A stretch of 64,000 nucleotides of DNA, from the NCBI GenBank assembly GCA_963733845.1, contig CAVTEM010000007.1, forward strand, positions 930,001 to 994,000. The letters run 5' to 3'. The notes under the pieces were generated by a model, which made no database searches, was not told where the DNA came from, and saw only the letters and a list, made by a program, of their open reading frames with translations. Within the stretch, counting starts at the first letter, position 1, and each line of letters begins with the position of its first letter. The DNA is from DATFQE01 sp963733845. GTDB lineage: Bacteria; Actinomycetota; Thermoleophilia; Gaiellales; Gaiellaceae. Positions 32,806 to 41,779 of the stretch are shown in pieces. A program made the position numbers and the translations under genes.

Positions 32806-34317
32806 ACGACCTCCTCGACCAGATCCGGTGCGTCGGTGGGAGCGACGGCGTGGCGGAGGAGCTCGCGCTCCGTGGCGCTCTTTCCGTCGACCTCTGCCAC
32901 GATCTCGCCCTCGCGCATGACGAGGACGCGCGTGCAGATATGCGCGAGCTCGTCGAGCTCCGACGAAACCACGAGGACACCGAGGCCCGAGCTCGCCAGC
33001 TCGCTGATGATCCGGTAGATCTCCGCCTTCGCCGCCACGTCGACGCCGCGTGTGGGTTCGTCCAGCAGCAGCACGCGGCACCCGTGGAGCAGCCAGCGCG
33101 CGAGCACGACCTTCTGCTGGTTGCCGCCCGAGAGCAGGCGGACGTGGCGGTCCGGATCGTCGGGGACCGTGTTCAGCGCCCTGAGCTGCTTGCGCGCCGT
33201 CGCTCGCTCCCTGCGGATATCGAGCAGGACCCGGGAGAAGCGCCGCAGGTCGGTGACGGTCACGTTCTTCACCTGGCTCCAGTCGAGGATGAGTGCCTGC
33301 GACTTGCGGTCTTCCGGAGCGAGCCCGAGGCCGTGGCGAATCGCCGTATGCGGCCCCTTGAGGCGCAGCGGCTTGCCCTCGAGCGCGACCTCGCCCTCCT
33401 CGAGCTGGTCGAGGCCGTAGATCAAGCTGAAGCAGCTCCGTGCGGCCGGAGCCGACGAGCCCACCGAGACCGACGACCTCGCCCGCCTTGACCTGCAGGC
33501 TGACTCCCCGCACCGCGGGGAGGTTCCTGGCGTTCCGAACCTCCAGCAGGACGTCGTCTGTCCCGGCGGGGCGGTCGGGATAGAGCTGCTCCACGGCCCG
33601 CCCGACCATCAGCTCGACCAGCCGGTCGGTCGGCGTGGTCGCGGGAATGCCGGTGGCGGTCGTGCGGCCGTCGGCCAGCACCGTCACCCGGTTGCCGATC
33701 CGCCGGATCTCGTCGAGCCGGTGAGAGATGTAGACGACGCCGACTCCCTCGGCGGTCAGCCGGCGAACGACCTCGAAGAGGGTGCTGATCTCGCCCTCGT
33801 CGAGGATCGCCGACGGCTCGTCCATGATCAGCAGCCGCACGTTGCCCGAGAGTGCGCGCGCGATCGAGACGATCTGCTGCGCCGCCGGCCGGAGCTTCCC
33901 GACCTTGGCCCGCACGGGGATCGACTCGTGCCCGAGCCGGGCGAGCAGCGCCTCCGAGTCCTTGTACATCCGGTCGAGGTCGAGCAGGGGCCCGCGACGC
34001 GGCTCGTGCGCCAGGAAGATGCTCTCGGCCACGCTCAGGTCCGGGACGAGGTCGAGCTCCTGGTAGATGGTCGCGACGCCGCGCTTGAGCGACCCCGCGG
34101 GATCGCCCTGCGGCAGCGGCTCCCCGAGGAACAGGATCTCGCCGCTCGTCGGCTCTTGCACGCCGGAGACGCACTTGATCAGGGTCGACTTGCCGGCGCC
34201 GTTCGGCCCGAGCAGGCAGTGCACCTCGGCCTCGAGCACGTCGAGGTCGACGCCTTGGAGCGCCTTCACCCCCGGGAACTCCTTGACGAGGTTCCGGACC
34301 TCGAGGACCTTCGTCAT
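32802..34317 (-). CDS. Sugar ABC transporter ATP-binding protein, duplicated (RbsA-like; frameshifted near 33430)
   Basis: About 505 residues with two ATPase domains, as in RbsA/XylG/MglA. Domain 1 has Walker A GPNGAGKST, Walker B LLIMDEPSAIL and an altered signature (KLRPAAQQ). Domain 2 has a degenerate P-loop (GLVGSGRTEL), a good signature LLSGGNQQKVV and Walker B VLLLDEPTRGVD, the usual RbsA asymmetry. Just after SGRTELL one base is extra near 33430, and the true frame continues SLIYGLDQLEEGEVALEG. It starts at ATG 34317, overlapping the isomerase stop, and ends overlapping the permease start. Confidence 0.92.
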
Positions 34318-35237
34318 CGCACTACCAGGCCCCGGAGGTTGTTGTGGGCGATCCGCAATCCTGCTTCGACCAGCTCCGGGGTGCCGCCCCAGACCGGGTC
34401 CTCGTGCTCGACGGACAGGACGCCGTCGAAGCCGCCCTCGTAGAGCGCATCCACGTAGCGCCTGAAGTCGACCTGCCCGAGACCGGGGATCCGATAGCGC
34501 CACCAGCCCATGCCCCACGGGTCCTCCTCGCGCGTCGAGGTGCGGCCGAAGAAGCCGTAACGGTTGCGCTCGGCCGGAAACGTCTCCGCGTCCTTGGCGT
34601 GCGCGTGCGCAACCCGGTCGACGTAGGGCCGGAGCGCCTCGACCGGATCGATCCCGAGCCAGAGCAGGTGCGAGGGGTCGAAGTTCAGGTAGAGCCCGAG
34701 CTCGAACATCCACTCCCAGAGCTCCGGCGAGTAGGCCAGGTTGCCCGGGTACCCGTCCGGGTGCCACCCCTCCATCACGCAGTTCTCGATCATCAGGCGG
34801 ACGCCCCGCTCGCCCGCGTACTCGACGAGCGGCGGGAAGACGCGCTCTGCCTCGCGCAGATTCTCGGCGACGCTGCGCCCGGGGTCGCGACCGATGAACG
34901 TGCCGACCGGGACGCCGCCGAGGGCTGCCGCCGCGTCGATGCACGCGCGGAGGTGCTTGTGGTACGCGTCCCGCTCGGTCGGGTCCGCTGCGAGGTTGTT
35001 GTCGTAGTACGCGAGCGCTGAGAGGACGAGCCCGTGCGCGTCGAGGGCCTTGCGGACGCGCTCGGCCTCCGCCTCGTCGAAGACATCCGCCTTGACGTGG
35101 CTCGCGGTGAACGGCCGGTCGCCCAGATGGGGCCAGGCGGCGAGCTCGAGCGCCTCGTAGTCGTTGCTGCCCGCCCAGGCAGCGATCTCCTCGAGGCTCC
35201 GCTCGGGCATGCAGGCCGAGAGGAAGCCGAGCTTCAC
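34314..35237 (-). CDS. Sugar phosphate isomerase/epimerase (xylose isomerase-like TIM barrel)
   Basis: A 307-residue TIM barrel of the AP-endonuclease-2/xylose-isomerase-like family. Metal-binding positions are suggested by MIENCVMEGW, YLNFDPSHLLWLG, VAHAHAKD and GVLSVEHEDP, giving Glu, Asp, His and Glu ligands. It probably epimerises or isomerises the sugar or polyol imported by the downstream transporter; inosose, keto-sugar and allulose enzymes share this fold. It overlaps its upstream (35234) and downstream (34317) neighbours by 4 bp each. Confidence 0.85.
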   Translation of the reverse strand: MKLGFLSACMPERSLEEIAAWAGSNDYEALELAAWPHLGDRPFTASHVKADVFDEAEAERVRKALDAHGLVLSALAYYDNNLAADPTERDAYHKHLRACIDAAAALGGVPVGTFIGRDPGRSVAENLREAERVFPPLVEYAGERGVRLMIENCVMEGWHPDGYPGNLAYSPELWEWMFELGLYLNFDPSHLLWLGIDPVEALRPYVDRVAHAHAKDAETFPAERNRYGFFGRTSTREEDPWGMGWWRYRIPGLGQVDFRRYVDALYEGGFDGVLSVEHEDPVWGGTPELVEAGLRIAHNNLRGLVVR

Positions 35238-36391
35238 GACGCGATCGCCCTCGAGTCGGCGACGGCTTCCGCGACCTCCACCCAGCGCTCCTCACGGGAC
35301 GAGGTCAGCACCGCCTCCGTGATCGCCGCAGTACGCAGCCCGTCGGAGAACGTCGGCATGCCGTCGGCGACCGAGCCGGACCGGAGGCCGTCGTAGAAGT
35401 CGGCCACGAACGCATCGAAGCAGTCCGCGTACCCCTGGGGGTGGCCGGCCGGCAGCACGGCGTAGCGTGCGGCCGCGGGCGACAGGGTCGCGGGATCGCG
35501 ACGCCGGATCGTCAGGGTCTCGCGGCTTCCGCACCAGAGCTCCTCGGGGTGCTCCTGGTCGAAGGCGAGCGCCTCCTCCGTGCCGTCGAGCTCGAGCCAG
35601 AGGCGGTTCTTGCGCCCGGCCGAGATCTGGCTGACGACGACCGACCCGATCGCGCCGGAGTCCGTCTCGAACTGAACGACGGCGGCGTCCTCGGTCGTGA
35701 CCGGCTGCAGGTCGCTCCCCCCGTCGCCCGGGGCGAAGGCATGGCGGCCCGCCTCGCCGGCCCGCTCCGAAACTGCGGTGAGCACCCGTGCCGAGAGCCG
35801 GGCGATGCGGTCGCCGGACACGAATTCGGCCAGGTCGCACCAGTGCGAGCCGATGTCGGCGAACGCGCGCGAGGCGCCGCCGAGCTGCTCGTCGACGCGC
35901 CAGTTGGTGTCGCCAGGGCGCAGGAGCCAGTCCTGGAGATAGGTGCCGTGGATCAGCCGCACCGGACCGGTCTGCCCGTTCGCGACTCGCTCGCGCGCCT
36001 CGCGAACCGTGGGGTAGAACCGGTAGACGAACGGCACGGCCGTGAGACGCCCTGAGCCGGCCGCGGTCTCCACCAGCCGCTGGGCGCCCGCGACGTCGAG
36101 CGCGATCGGCTTCTCGCAGATCACGTGTTTGCCGGCTTCGAGCGCGGCCTCGGCGAGCGGAACGTGAAGGTGATTCGGCGTGCAGATGTGGACGACGTCG
36201 ACGTCCGGGTCGCGCACGAGCGCCTCGGGCGAGTCGAACGCTCGATCCGCACCGAGCTCGGCGGCTGCGGCAGACGCGGATTCCGGCGACGAGGCCGCAA
36301 CGCCCGCAAGCGGCACGCCGGCCACGCGCAGGGCGCGGGCGTGGACTTTGCCGATGAACCCTGTGCCGGCAATCGCAGCCCGGAGTCGCAT
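35234..36391 (-). CDS. Gfo/Idh/MocA-family oxidoreductase
   Basis: A 385-residue NAD(P)-dependent dehydrogenase. The Rossmann motif is AIAGTGFIGKVHARAL, followed by VHICTPNHLHVPLAEAALEA and the family signature HVICEKPIAL with the catalytic Lys. In the C-terminal domain GGASRAFADIGSHWCDL has the conserved Asp and His. It oxidises a sugar or inositol-type substrate and begins the catabolic/uptake operon. A TTGACA-18-TAAGTT promoter directly precedes ATG 36391. A ROK repressor is divergent. Confidence 0.9.
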   Translation of the reverse strand: MRLRAAIAGTGFIGKVHARALRVAGVPLAGVAASSPESASAAAAELGADRAFDSPEALVRDPDVDVVHICTPNHLHVPLAEAALEAGKHVICEKPIALDVAGAQRLVETAAGSGRLTAVPFVYRFYPTVREARERVANGQTGPVRLIHGTYLQDWLLRPGDTNWRVDEQLGGASRAFADIGSHWCDLAEFVSGDRIARLSARVLTAVSERAGEAGRHAFAPGDGGSDLQPVTTEDAAVVQFETDSGAIGSVVVSQISAGRKNRLWLELDGTEEALAFDQEHPEELWCGSRETLTIRRRDPATLSPAAARYAVLPAGHPQGYADCFDAFVADFYDGLRSGSVADGMPTFSDGLRTAAITEAVLTSSREERWVEVAEAVADSRAIAS

Positions 36392-36399
36392 CCGGGGCG

Positions 36400-36429
36400 A
36401 ACTTAAACCGCCCTTAGTCCAACTGTCAA
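36400..36429 (-). promoter_or_regulatory. Promoter of the sugar uptake operon
   Basis: Minus-strand TTGACA (36429-36424) and TAAGTT (36405-36400) are separated by 18 bp. The -10 box ends 8 nt before the start codon, implying a nearly leaderless transcript. The divergent ROK gene starts 107 bp away. Confidence 0.7.
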
Positions 36430-36498
36430 GCAAAAGGTGCTCGACGGTCAGGCCGATCAGGGCCGACTTCATCCAGAGCGTGCTTTACTTTTCACGAC

Positions 36499-37692
36499 AT
36501 GACGACCGGCCCGCTGCGCCCGCCCTCGACGCCGACGAGCGCCGGCGCGCTGCTGCAGTTGATTCGCGAGGACGTCGCCGTGACGCGGGCAGATCTCGCC
36601 CGTGTGACCGGGCTCGCTCGTTCCACGGTCGCTCAGCGGGTCGACGCGCTGCTCGAGAAGGGGCTCGTCCACGACACGGGCGGCAGCGTCTCGACCGGCG
36701 GCCGCCCGCCCGCGGTGCTCGCCTTCAACCGCGACGCGGGCGTCGTCCTCGTCGCCGACCTCGGAGCGACCCATTCGCGTGTCGCGGTCAGCGACCTCGT
36801 CGGCACTCCGCTGGCGGAGCGGACCTCGGACCTGGACATCGCGCTCGGGCCGGAGGCCGCCCTCACGTGGGTGAGCGAGCGCTTCGAGGAGCTGCTCGAC
36901 GACGTCGATCGCCCCCGCGGGGAAGTGCTCGGAATCGGCCTCGGCGTTCCGGGCCCGGTCGAGTTCGCAAGCGGCCGTCCTGTCAATCCGCCGATCATGC
37001 CCGGCTGGGACGACTTCCCCATTCCCGAGTGGTTCGCGGGCCGCTACGGAGCGCCCGTGCTGGTCGACAACGACGTCAACATCATGGCCCGCGGGGAGCA
37101 TCGGATGCACTGGCGCGAGACGGAGCACCTGCTGCTGATCAAGGTCGGCACCGGCATCGGCTGCGGCATCGTCGCCGACGGACACATCCACCGGGGAGCA
37201 CGCGGTGCGGCCGGCGACATCGGCCACATCCGCGCGACGAGCAGGGAGGACGTCGTGTGTCGCTGCGGGAACATCGGTTGCCTCGAGGCGATCGCCGGCG
37301 GGCAGGCACTTGCGGACGCCCTCTCCGCCGAAGGCGAGGACGTCTCCCGGAGCCGCGACGTCGTCCGCCTCGTCCTGAACGGCCATCCCGGCGCGATCCG
37401 GAAAGTCAGGGACGCAGGCCGGACGCTCGGCGAAGTGCTCGCCGGAACAGTGAACTTCTTCAACCCGGCCGTGATCGTGCTCGGCGGCGACATCGCCGAG
37501 GCGCACGCGCAGCTCCTCGCCGGAGTCCGCGAGGGGATCTTCAGCCGTTCGCTCCCGCTCGCCACCCGGGACCTCCGCATCGTGCCGTCCAGGCTCGGCG
37601 ACCGGGCCGGCGTGATCGGCGCGGCGATCCTGGCGATCGAGCACGTCCTCTCGCCGGACGCGGTCGACCGCTCGCTCAGACCCGCGGCCTAG
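36499..37692 (+). CDS. ROK-family transcriptional repressor
   Basis: A 397-residue protein. The N-terminal winged helix is AVTRADLARVTGLARSTVAQ, RVDALLEKGLV, and the C-terminal ROK sugar-kinase-like domain holds VLVADLGATHSRVAV and LLIKVGTGIGCGIVADG. The ROK zinc/signature region is GDIGHI followed by CRCGNIGCLEAIAGG with its Cys cluster. It binds a sugar or sugar phosphate and probably represses the divergent Gfo/isomerase/ABC operon. A TTTACT -10-like box lies near 36483. Confidence 0.92.
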   Translation: MTTGPLRPPSTPTSAGALLQLIREDVAVTRADLARVTGLARSTVAQRVDALLEKGLVHDTGGSVSTGGRPPAVLAFNRDAGVVLVADLGATHSRVAVSDLVGTPLAERTSDLDIALGPEAALTWVSERFEELLDDVDRPRGEVLGIGLGVPGPVEFASGRPVNPPIMPGWDDFPIPEWFAGRYGAPVLVDNDVNIMARGEHRMHWRETEHLLLIKVGTGIGCGIVADGHIHRGARGAAGDIGHIRATSREDVVCRCGNIGCLEAIAGGQALADALSAEGEDVSRSRDVVRLVLNGHPGAIRKVRDAGRTLGEVLAGTVNFFNPAVIVLGGDIAEAHAQLLAGVREGIFSRSLPLATRDLRIVPSRLGDRAGVIGAAILAIEHVLSPDAVDRSLRPAA

Positions 37693-37798
37693 CCGGCTGC
37701 CGGATCGCCGACGCGGACGAGCGTGCCGCGACGGGCGGAAAACCACTCCGGCCTCGCGTCCGTATGTCGTGTTCGAAAGGGGAGGGGAGGAGTCTCAT

Positions 37799-37826
37799 CT
37801 CGGCCCGGAGCGCCGTCCGGGCCGAG
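37799..37826. terminator. Bidirectional terminator between ROK and PadR genes
   Basis: 10-bp perfect stem CTCGGCCCGG / CCGGGCCGAG with an 8-nt loop in the 142-bp gap between convergent genes. The rest of that gap shows nothing recognisable. Confidence 0.7.
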
Positions 37827-37834
37827 CACCACGA

Positions 37835-38389
37835 TCACGTTCGACTGCCGGCGGCTGAGGCGGCTCGCTCGAGGGCTTCGACGACCTCGCCCGTCCACTG
37901 CTGTAGGGCGTCGACGTAGAAGAACCCGTAGCGGCGGGTCAGGTGCTCGAACGGAGGGTCGGGCTCGCCTCCGGACGCGTCCAGCTCCACCAGATCGTCC
38001 CGCAGCTGCTCCGCTTCGGCGCGCCGCTCCCGGACCTGGTCGAGCAGGGCGGCCGTGTGGCTCTCGTCTGCCAGCGCCAGCTTGAGCAGCAGGACGTTGC
38101 GTCCGAGGCCGGCGTCGAGCGGCGCCGTGCGGATCCACTCGCTCACTGCCTCGCGGCCGTCCGCCGTGATCGAGTACAGGTGCTTGTCCGGACGGTCGGT
38201 CTGCCGCACCGTCCTGCGGGTCGCGAGCCCGGACTCGACCAGCCGCGGCAGCGAGGAGTAGATCTGCGTCTTGGCCGGCGTCCAGTAGTAGCCGACGCTG
38301 CGCTCCACGAGCTTGCGCAGGTCGTACCCGGACTGCTCGCCCTTGCGGAGCAAGCCGAGCAGTGCCGCCTCGGTTGCGGTCAGCGTCAT
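37835..38389 (-). CDS. PadR-family transcriptional regulator
   Basis: A 184-residue regulator with the PadR winged helix: TEAALLGLLRKGEQSGYDLR, IYSSLPRLVESGL and a wing ending DKHLYSITADGREAV. The C-terminal helical dimerisation domain (RERRAEAEQLRDDLVELDA) has the usual length. The ATG at 38389 overlaps the stop of the S41 peptidase gene (ATGA), so the regulator is co-transcribed with it and may autoregulate the operon through the inverted repeat at 39614-39647. Confidence 0.9.
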   Translation of the reverse strand: MTLTATEAALLGLLRKGEQSGYDLRKLVERSVGYYWTPAKTQIYSSLPRLVESGLATRRTVRQTDRPDKHLYSITADGREAVSEWIRTAPLDAGLGRNVLLLKLALADESHTAALLDQVRERRAEAEQLRDDLVELDASGGEPDPPFEHLTRRYGFFYVDALQQWTGEVVEALERAASAAGSRT

Positions 38390-39624
38390 CGCAGCGCCGC
38401 CGCCAGGACGCGGTCTCGGCCGGCGAAGTAGTCCGCCGCGGTCAGCGGGACGGCGACGTCGGGCTCGACGGCGAGCCGAGCGTCCCCCGGCACGGCCTCG
38501 ACCCACTGTGTGGGCGTGAACACGCTGACCCCGAGTGAGGGCAGCTGGATCTCCTGAGCGTCGCCGTAGTTGTTCGGGCTGCCCCCGGTGGGCTCGCCCA
38601 CGAAGCGCGCACGGGTCGAATGGTCGATGTCCGCCGCGAGGTTGCCGGCGGCCGAGAAGGTCACGCGCGAGGTCAGCACGACGAGCTTCCCCGGCCGGTT
38701 GACGGTGCGGCTGCGCAGGGCGGCGAGCAGCGCGCCATAGGAGGTGTTATTGCCACCGCCGTTCTGCCGCAGGTCGAGCACGACGCGCCGCACCTTCGGC
38801 TTGCGGGCCAGGCGCAGCAGCCTCGCGGGGATGAGGCCGGGGTAGGTCGTCTGGTTGTACGCGACGTAGACCGCCCTCCCGCGCTGGAGCGGAGTGAGCC
38901 CGTAGCGCTCGCGGCCGAGCCGCTGGTAGAGCGGCTGGCGCTTGCGCGGCATGCCCTGCGGCGCGGGGATGAACGACGAGAACGGCAGTGCGCGCTGGTA
39001 CTCCGGGACGGTCATGGACGACAGCGCCACCTCGCGGACCGCACCCCTTCCGGTGACGACCGTGAACGACGCGGCGTCGAGCCCGCCGATCAGCCCGAGC
39101 CCGCGCAGCGCCTCGGCGCTGACGAGGTAGAACGGTAGGCCGTAGGCGAGGCTCGAGTCGTTGTCGCGGGTGACCAGGGGCGTCAGCCTTGCTTCGACGT
39201 CGGCGATCGTCGTTCCCGCCACCGCGAGCAGGCGCGACCCGACGAGTGAGCGGTCGGCGGCCTGGATCACGTAGTAGCCCTCGGGAAAGCGCCAGAGCCG
39301 CCACGGGAACGCGTGTAACGGCACGCGGTGGCCTCCGTAGACAGGGAAGAGCCCGCTGTGGCCCTCGCGCTCGCCGAGCAGCGCGGTCAGCCGCATCGTC
39401 TCGGTCACCAGCTGCTCGCGCGTGAGGCCGGGCGCCCGCGCGGCCAGATCCTCGGCGGCGCGGTGGAACGCGTCCCTCCCGATCGAGTGGTACGGGTCGG
39501 GATGCAGCCGCTCGAGCTCGGCGACCAGCGTGTGGATGTCGGCGGTCGAGTCCGCACCACTCCCGGAGGCCGCGCCCGGGAGGAGCGCGAGCAGCAGCCC
39601 GATGATCGCAATCATAGTCCGCAC
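38386..39624 (-). CDS. Secreted S41-family (C-terminal processing protease-like) peptidase
   Basis: A 412-residue exported protein. Signal peptide IAIIGLLLALLPGAASG. The C-terminal S41 fold shows RRVVLDLRQNGGGNNTSYG, and VLTSRVTFSAAGNLAADI with the candidate nucleophile Ser, then FVGEPTGGSPNNYG. No PDZ domain is evident, so it resembles the tricorn/IRBP-like S41 branch more than classical CtpA. A GTG at 39624 or ATG at 39615 can start it. PadR follows with 4-bp overlap. Confidence 0.83.
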   Translation of the reverse strand: MRTMIAIIGLLLALLPGAASGSGADSTADIHTLVAELERLHPDPYHSIGRDAFHRAAEDLAARAPGLTREQLVTETMRLTALLGEREGHSGLFPVYGGHRVPLHAFPWRLWRFPEGYYVIQAADRSLVGSRLLAVAGTTIADVEARLTPLVTRDNDSSLAYGLPFYLVSAEALRGLGLIGGLDAASFTVVTGRGAVREVALSSMTVPEYQRALPFSSFIPAPQGMPRKRQPLYQRLGRERYGLTPLQRGRAVYVAYNQTTYPGLIPARLLRLARKPKVRRVVLDLRQNGGGNNTSYGALLAALRSRTVNRPGKLVVLTSRVTFSAAGNLAADIDHSTRARFVGEPTGGSPNNYGDAQEIQLPSLGVSVFTPTQWVEAVPGDARLAVEPDVAVPLTAADYFAGRDRVLAAALR

Positions 39625-39647
39625 TGAACTAACCCGGGCCGGACTAT
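39614..39647. promoter_or_regulatory. Inverted repeat over the S41/PadR operon promoter and start
   Basis: 8-bp arms ATAGTCCG (39614-39621) and CGGACTAT (39640-39647) with an 18-bp spacer. On the minus strand the distal arm contains a TATAGT -10 box and the proximal arm overlaps the candidate start codons (39615-39624). It is a likely site for the PadR encoded in the same operon. Confidence 0.55.
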
Positions 39648-39664
39648 AGCAGAGCGCAGCGCAG

Positions 39665-39690
39665 GGCCGGCGACCCGAGGACCGCCGGCC
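39665..39690 (-). terminator. Terminator after the small secreted protein gene
   Basis: 8-bp stem GGCCGGCG / CGCCGGCC with a 10-nt loop, a few bases beyond the stop at 39698 on the minus strand. Confidence 0.55.
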
Positions 39691-39697
39691 TCAGCGC

Positions 39698-39943
39698 CTA
39701 GAGGAGCGCGGCCGGGTCGGTTCCGCTCCTGTCCTTGTTGGGACAGTCGCGGCCGTCGTGCCGATTGTCCTGGACGTAGCCAGGGTCGCTCTTCTGTGCG
39801 GGAGCGTTCTTGCCCGATTGGACGGGATCGCTCCCACCCGAGCCGCCGCCGAGGGCGGATCCCGCCCAGACGGTGGCCAGTGCCAGCAGGCCCGCGATGA
39901 GTACGACGACGGCCCGCCGGTCGAAACCGCGTGCTTCCGTCAT
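39698..39943 (-). CDS. Small secreted protein, unknown
   Basis: An 81-residue protein. A very strong AAGGAGGTCC ribosome site precedes ATG 39943. The N-terminus EARGFDRRAVVVLIAGLLAL, then ATVWAGSALGG, is a signal peptide or membrane anchor. The mature part is polar, with Gly/Ser then Asn/Asp/Lys-rich sequence (QDNRHDGRDCPNKDRSG) and a single Cys. No family is recognised. The perfect ribosome site is the main support for expression. Confidence 0.6.
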   Translation of the reverse strand: MTEARGFDRRAVVVLIAGLLALATVWAGSALGGGSGGSDPVQSGKNAPAQKSDPGYVQDNRHDGRDCPNKDRSGTDPAALL

Positions 39944-40096
39944 GGACCTCCTTTCGCCGCTTGCTGGTGGATCGAAAGAAGTATCACGCCCAACCTGAAG
40001 CCGGGCTAAGAATCCGTGAGCCGGCCGCTGCGGCCCGCGTTGTGGACGCAGACGCACGAGAGCGACCGGCGCAGCCACTGCGGTTAGCGTAGCCGC

Positions 40097-40537
40097 GTGC
40101 GCATCGACGGAAGACGCAGCATCAAGGCGTCGCGCGAGCGCGTCTTCCGGGCCCTGACCGACCCCGACGAGATCTCGGTGCTGATGCCGGGGGTCGAGCG
40201 CGTGGAGGTCGTGAGCGAGGACGAGTGGGTCGCCGTCGTGAAGCCGCCGTTCGGTCGCGGGCTCAACCTGAAGCTGGACCTGCACGTCACCGATCGGGTG
40301 CCGCCGCAGCACGCCCGCCTGGTCGCCTGGGGCAAGAGCTTCGGCGCCAGGATCTCGATCGAGACCGAGTTCGAGCTCGCCGAGGACGGCGACGGCACCG
40401 ACTTGAGCTGGAACGCCGAAGTCGGGGTGGCGGGGCTGCTCGGCGGGCTCGGCGGCAAGACGCTCGAGCCGGCAGCGCGCAGCCAGGCGGAACGGTCGCT
40501 CGACCGCCTGCAGCACCGCGTCGAGTCCGGAGGCTAG
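40097..40537 (+). CDS. SRPBCC / CoxG-like protein
   Basis: A 146-residue protein of the START/SRPBCC fold. Family cues are SIKASRERVFRALTDPDEIS near the N-terminus, VLMPGVERVE, and a C-terminal helix (LEPAARSQAERSLDRLQHRV). It resembles CO dehydrogenase subunit G (CoxG) relatives, many of which are not linked to CO oxidation. No cox genes are here, so a generic hydrophobic-ligand role is safer. The GTG start is at 40097. It shares a CTAG stop overlap with the convergent gene. Confidence 0.8.
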   Translation: MRIDGRRSIKASRERVFRALTDPDEISVLMPGVERVEVVSEDEWVAVVKPPFGRGLNLKLDLHVTDRVPPQHARLVAWGKSFGARISIETEFELAEDGDGTDLSWNAEVGVAGLLGGLGGKTLEPAARSQAERSLDRLQHRVESGG

Positions 40538-40890
40538 GGCTCGGCGACTTCCGTGTGGCGCTCGGCGACGCAGCCCCGCGCCCAGCGCTCCGAGACCTCG
40601 AGCAGGCGGCCCCGAAGCTCGTCCAGCTCGTGCTCCCCGGCCGGGAGGTCGTCCTGCGAGACCTGGACCCGAACCTGGTGCAGCTGAACCTCGGAGCCGT
40701 CGGCGATCTCGTGCCGCTCCTCGCTGATGATCGAGACCTCGCGCACGCGCGCGAGCAACTCCTTGCCGAGCTCGTCGATCTCGGCGGCAGTCGCCTGGCG
40801 GCCGGCGTACATGCCGAAGTTGATCCGGATGTCCAGACCAGGAGGCTCGTGTAGGCGGGCTGCGAAGGCGATCGCCGGTTCCGTTTGCAC
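40534..40890 (-). CDS. Hypothetical protein (about 118 residues)
   Basis: A soluble acidic protein of beta and alpha stretches (DIRINFGMYAGRQATAAEID, VQLHQVRVQVSQDDLP). No signal or membrane span is seen. A GTG at 40890 or an in-frame TTG at 40896 can start it. The stop TAG shares CTAG with the convergent CoxG-like gene, a compact arrangement that supports both being real genes. No family is recognised. Confidence 0.6.
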   Translation of the reverse strand: MQTEPAIAFAARLHEPPGLDIRINFGMYAGRQATAAEIDELGKELLARVREVSIISEERHEIADGSEVQLHQVRVQVSQDDLPAGEHELDELRGRLLEVSERWARGCVAERHTEVAEP

Positions 40891-40929
40891 GTTCAAACAG
40901 TGCCCGGTACCGGTTCGGAACTAACGTCG

Positions 40930-41679
40930 CTAGCGCTCGCGCGGCTCCCAGCGGAAGAAGCGCAAGGCGGCGACGACGCCGATCGCGCCCCAGACGGCGA
41001 TCACGGCCACGGCGGTCGGCTCCTCCCAGACCCGCTGCCCGTGGAGCATCACGTCCCGGACGAGCTCGATGAAGTACGCGAGCGGGAACAGCTCGGCGAG
41101 GGTTTGCAGGAAGTCGGGGAAGGAGTCCGCCGAGAAGAAGGCTCCGGAGATGAAGGCCAGCGGCAGGTAGATCGCGTTCACGACCGCCGAGGAGCCCTCG
41201 GCGCTGCGGACGAGGCCCGAGAGGCCCACCGCCAGAGCAGCGAACGTGACCGACCCCAGCAGGAGCGCCGCCGCAAGCGAGAGCCAGCGGTCGGGCAGGT
41301 CCGTGTCGAAGGACAGGCGTCCGATCGTCAGCATCAGCGCCGTCTCCAGCGCGAAGACGAACACGATCGAGGCGAGCACCGCGGCGAGGTACGTCGACGG
41401 CGGCAGCGGCGTAGCGCGCAGGCGCTTGAGGATGCCCTGCTCCCGCCGCACGACGAGCAGGATCGCGAGCCCGGCGAACGTCGTCGACACCGCCCCGTAG
41501 CCGAGCATGCCCGCGAGCAGGTAGTCGGCTCCGCGAACGCCGTCGATCTCGTCGTCGCCGTAGGTCGACCCGAGCAGGAAGAAGAGGATGACGGGCAGCA
41601 TGAAGGTGAAGAACGCGAGCTCACGGCTGCGCCAGAAGAGCCGTTGCTGCGCCTTCAGCTCGTGCGCGAACAGCCTCAC
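40930..41679 (-). CDS. ABC-2 type exporter permease
   Basis: A 249-residue membrane protein with about six spans: AFFTFMLPVILFFLLG, TTFAGLAILLVVR, TYLAAVLASIVFVFALETA, WLSLAAALLLGSVTFAAL, AIYLPLAFISGAFF and TAVAVIAVWGAIGVVAALRF. It is typical of ABC-2 permeases for drug or polymer export. The GTG at 41679 gives a normal cytoplasmic lead-in (RLFAHELKAQQRLFWRSREL); an ATG at 41754 would add 25 unlikely residues. It pairs with the upstream ATPase, leaving a 100-bp gap that shows no clear gene. Confidence 0.88.
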   Translation of the reverse strand: MRLFAHELKAQQRLFWRSRELAFFTFMLPVILFFLLGSTYGDDEIDGVRGADYLLAGMLGYGAVSTTFAGLAILLVVRREQGILKRLRATPLPPSTYLAAVLASIVFVFALETALMLTIGRLSFDTDLPDRWLSLAAALLLGSVTFAALAVGLSGLVRSAEGSSAVVNAIYLPLAFISGAFFSADSFPDFLQTLAELFPLAYFIELVRDVMLHGQRVWEEPTAVAVIAVWGAIGVVAALRFFRWEPRER

Positions 41680-41779
41680 GCCCCTGGCCGCCTTTCGCTC
41701 CCGCCCGGCGGAGCCGGGCTCCGCGAAAGGCTGACGCTCGTGACGGCACGCCACGAGGGCCCCAGGAACGTGAGGAGCC

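Noticed and set aside
31789..35295. A single minus-strand open frame of 1168 codons seems to fuse isomerase, ATPase and permease.
   Set aside because: It arises because the ATPase frameshift near 33430 joins frames. The real genes have their own starts, ATGA junctions and family boundaries.
40097..40537. CoxG-like protein as evidence of CO oxidation.
   Set aside because: No CO dehydrogenase large, medium or small subunit lies nearby, and SRPBCC proteins are widespread.
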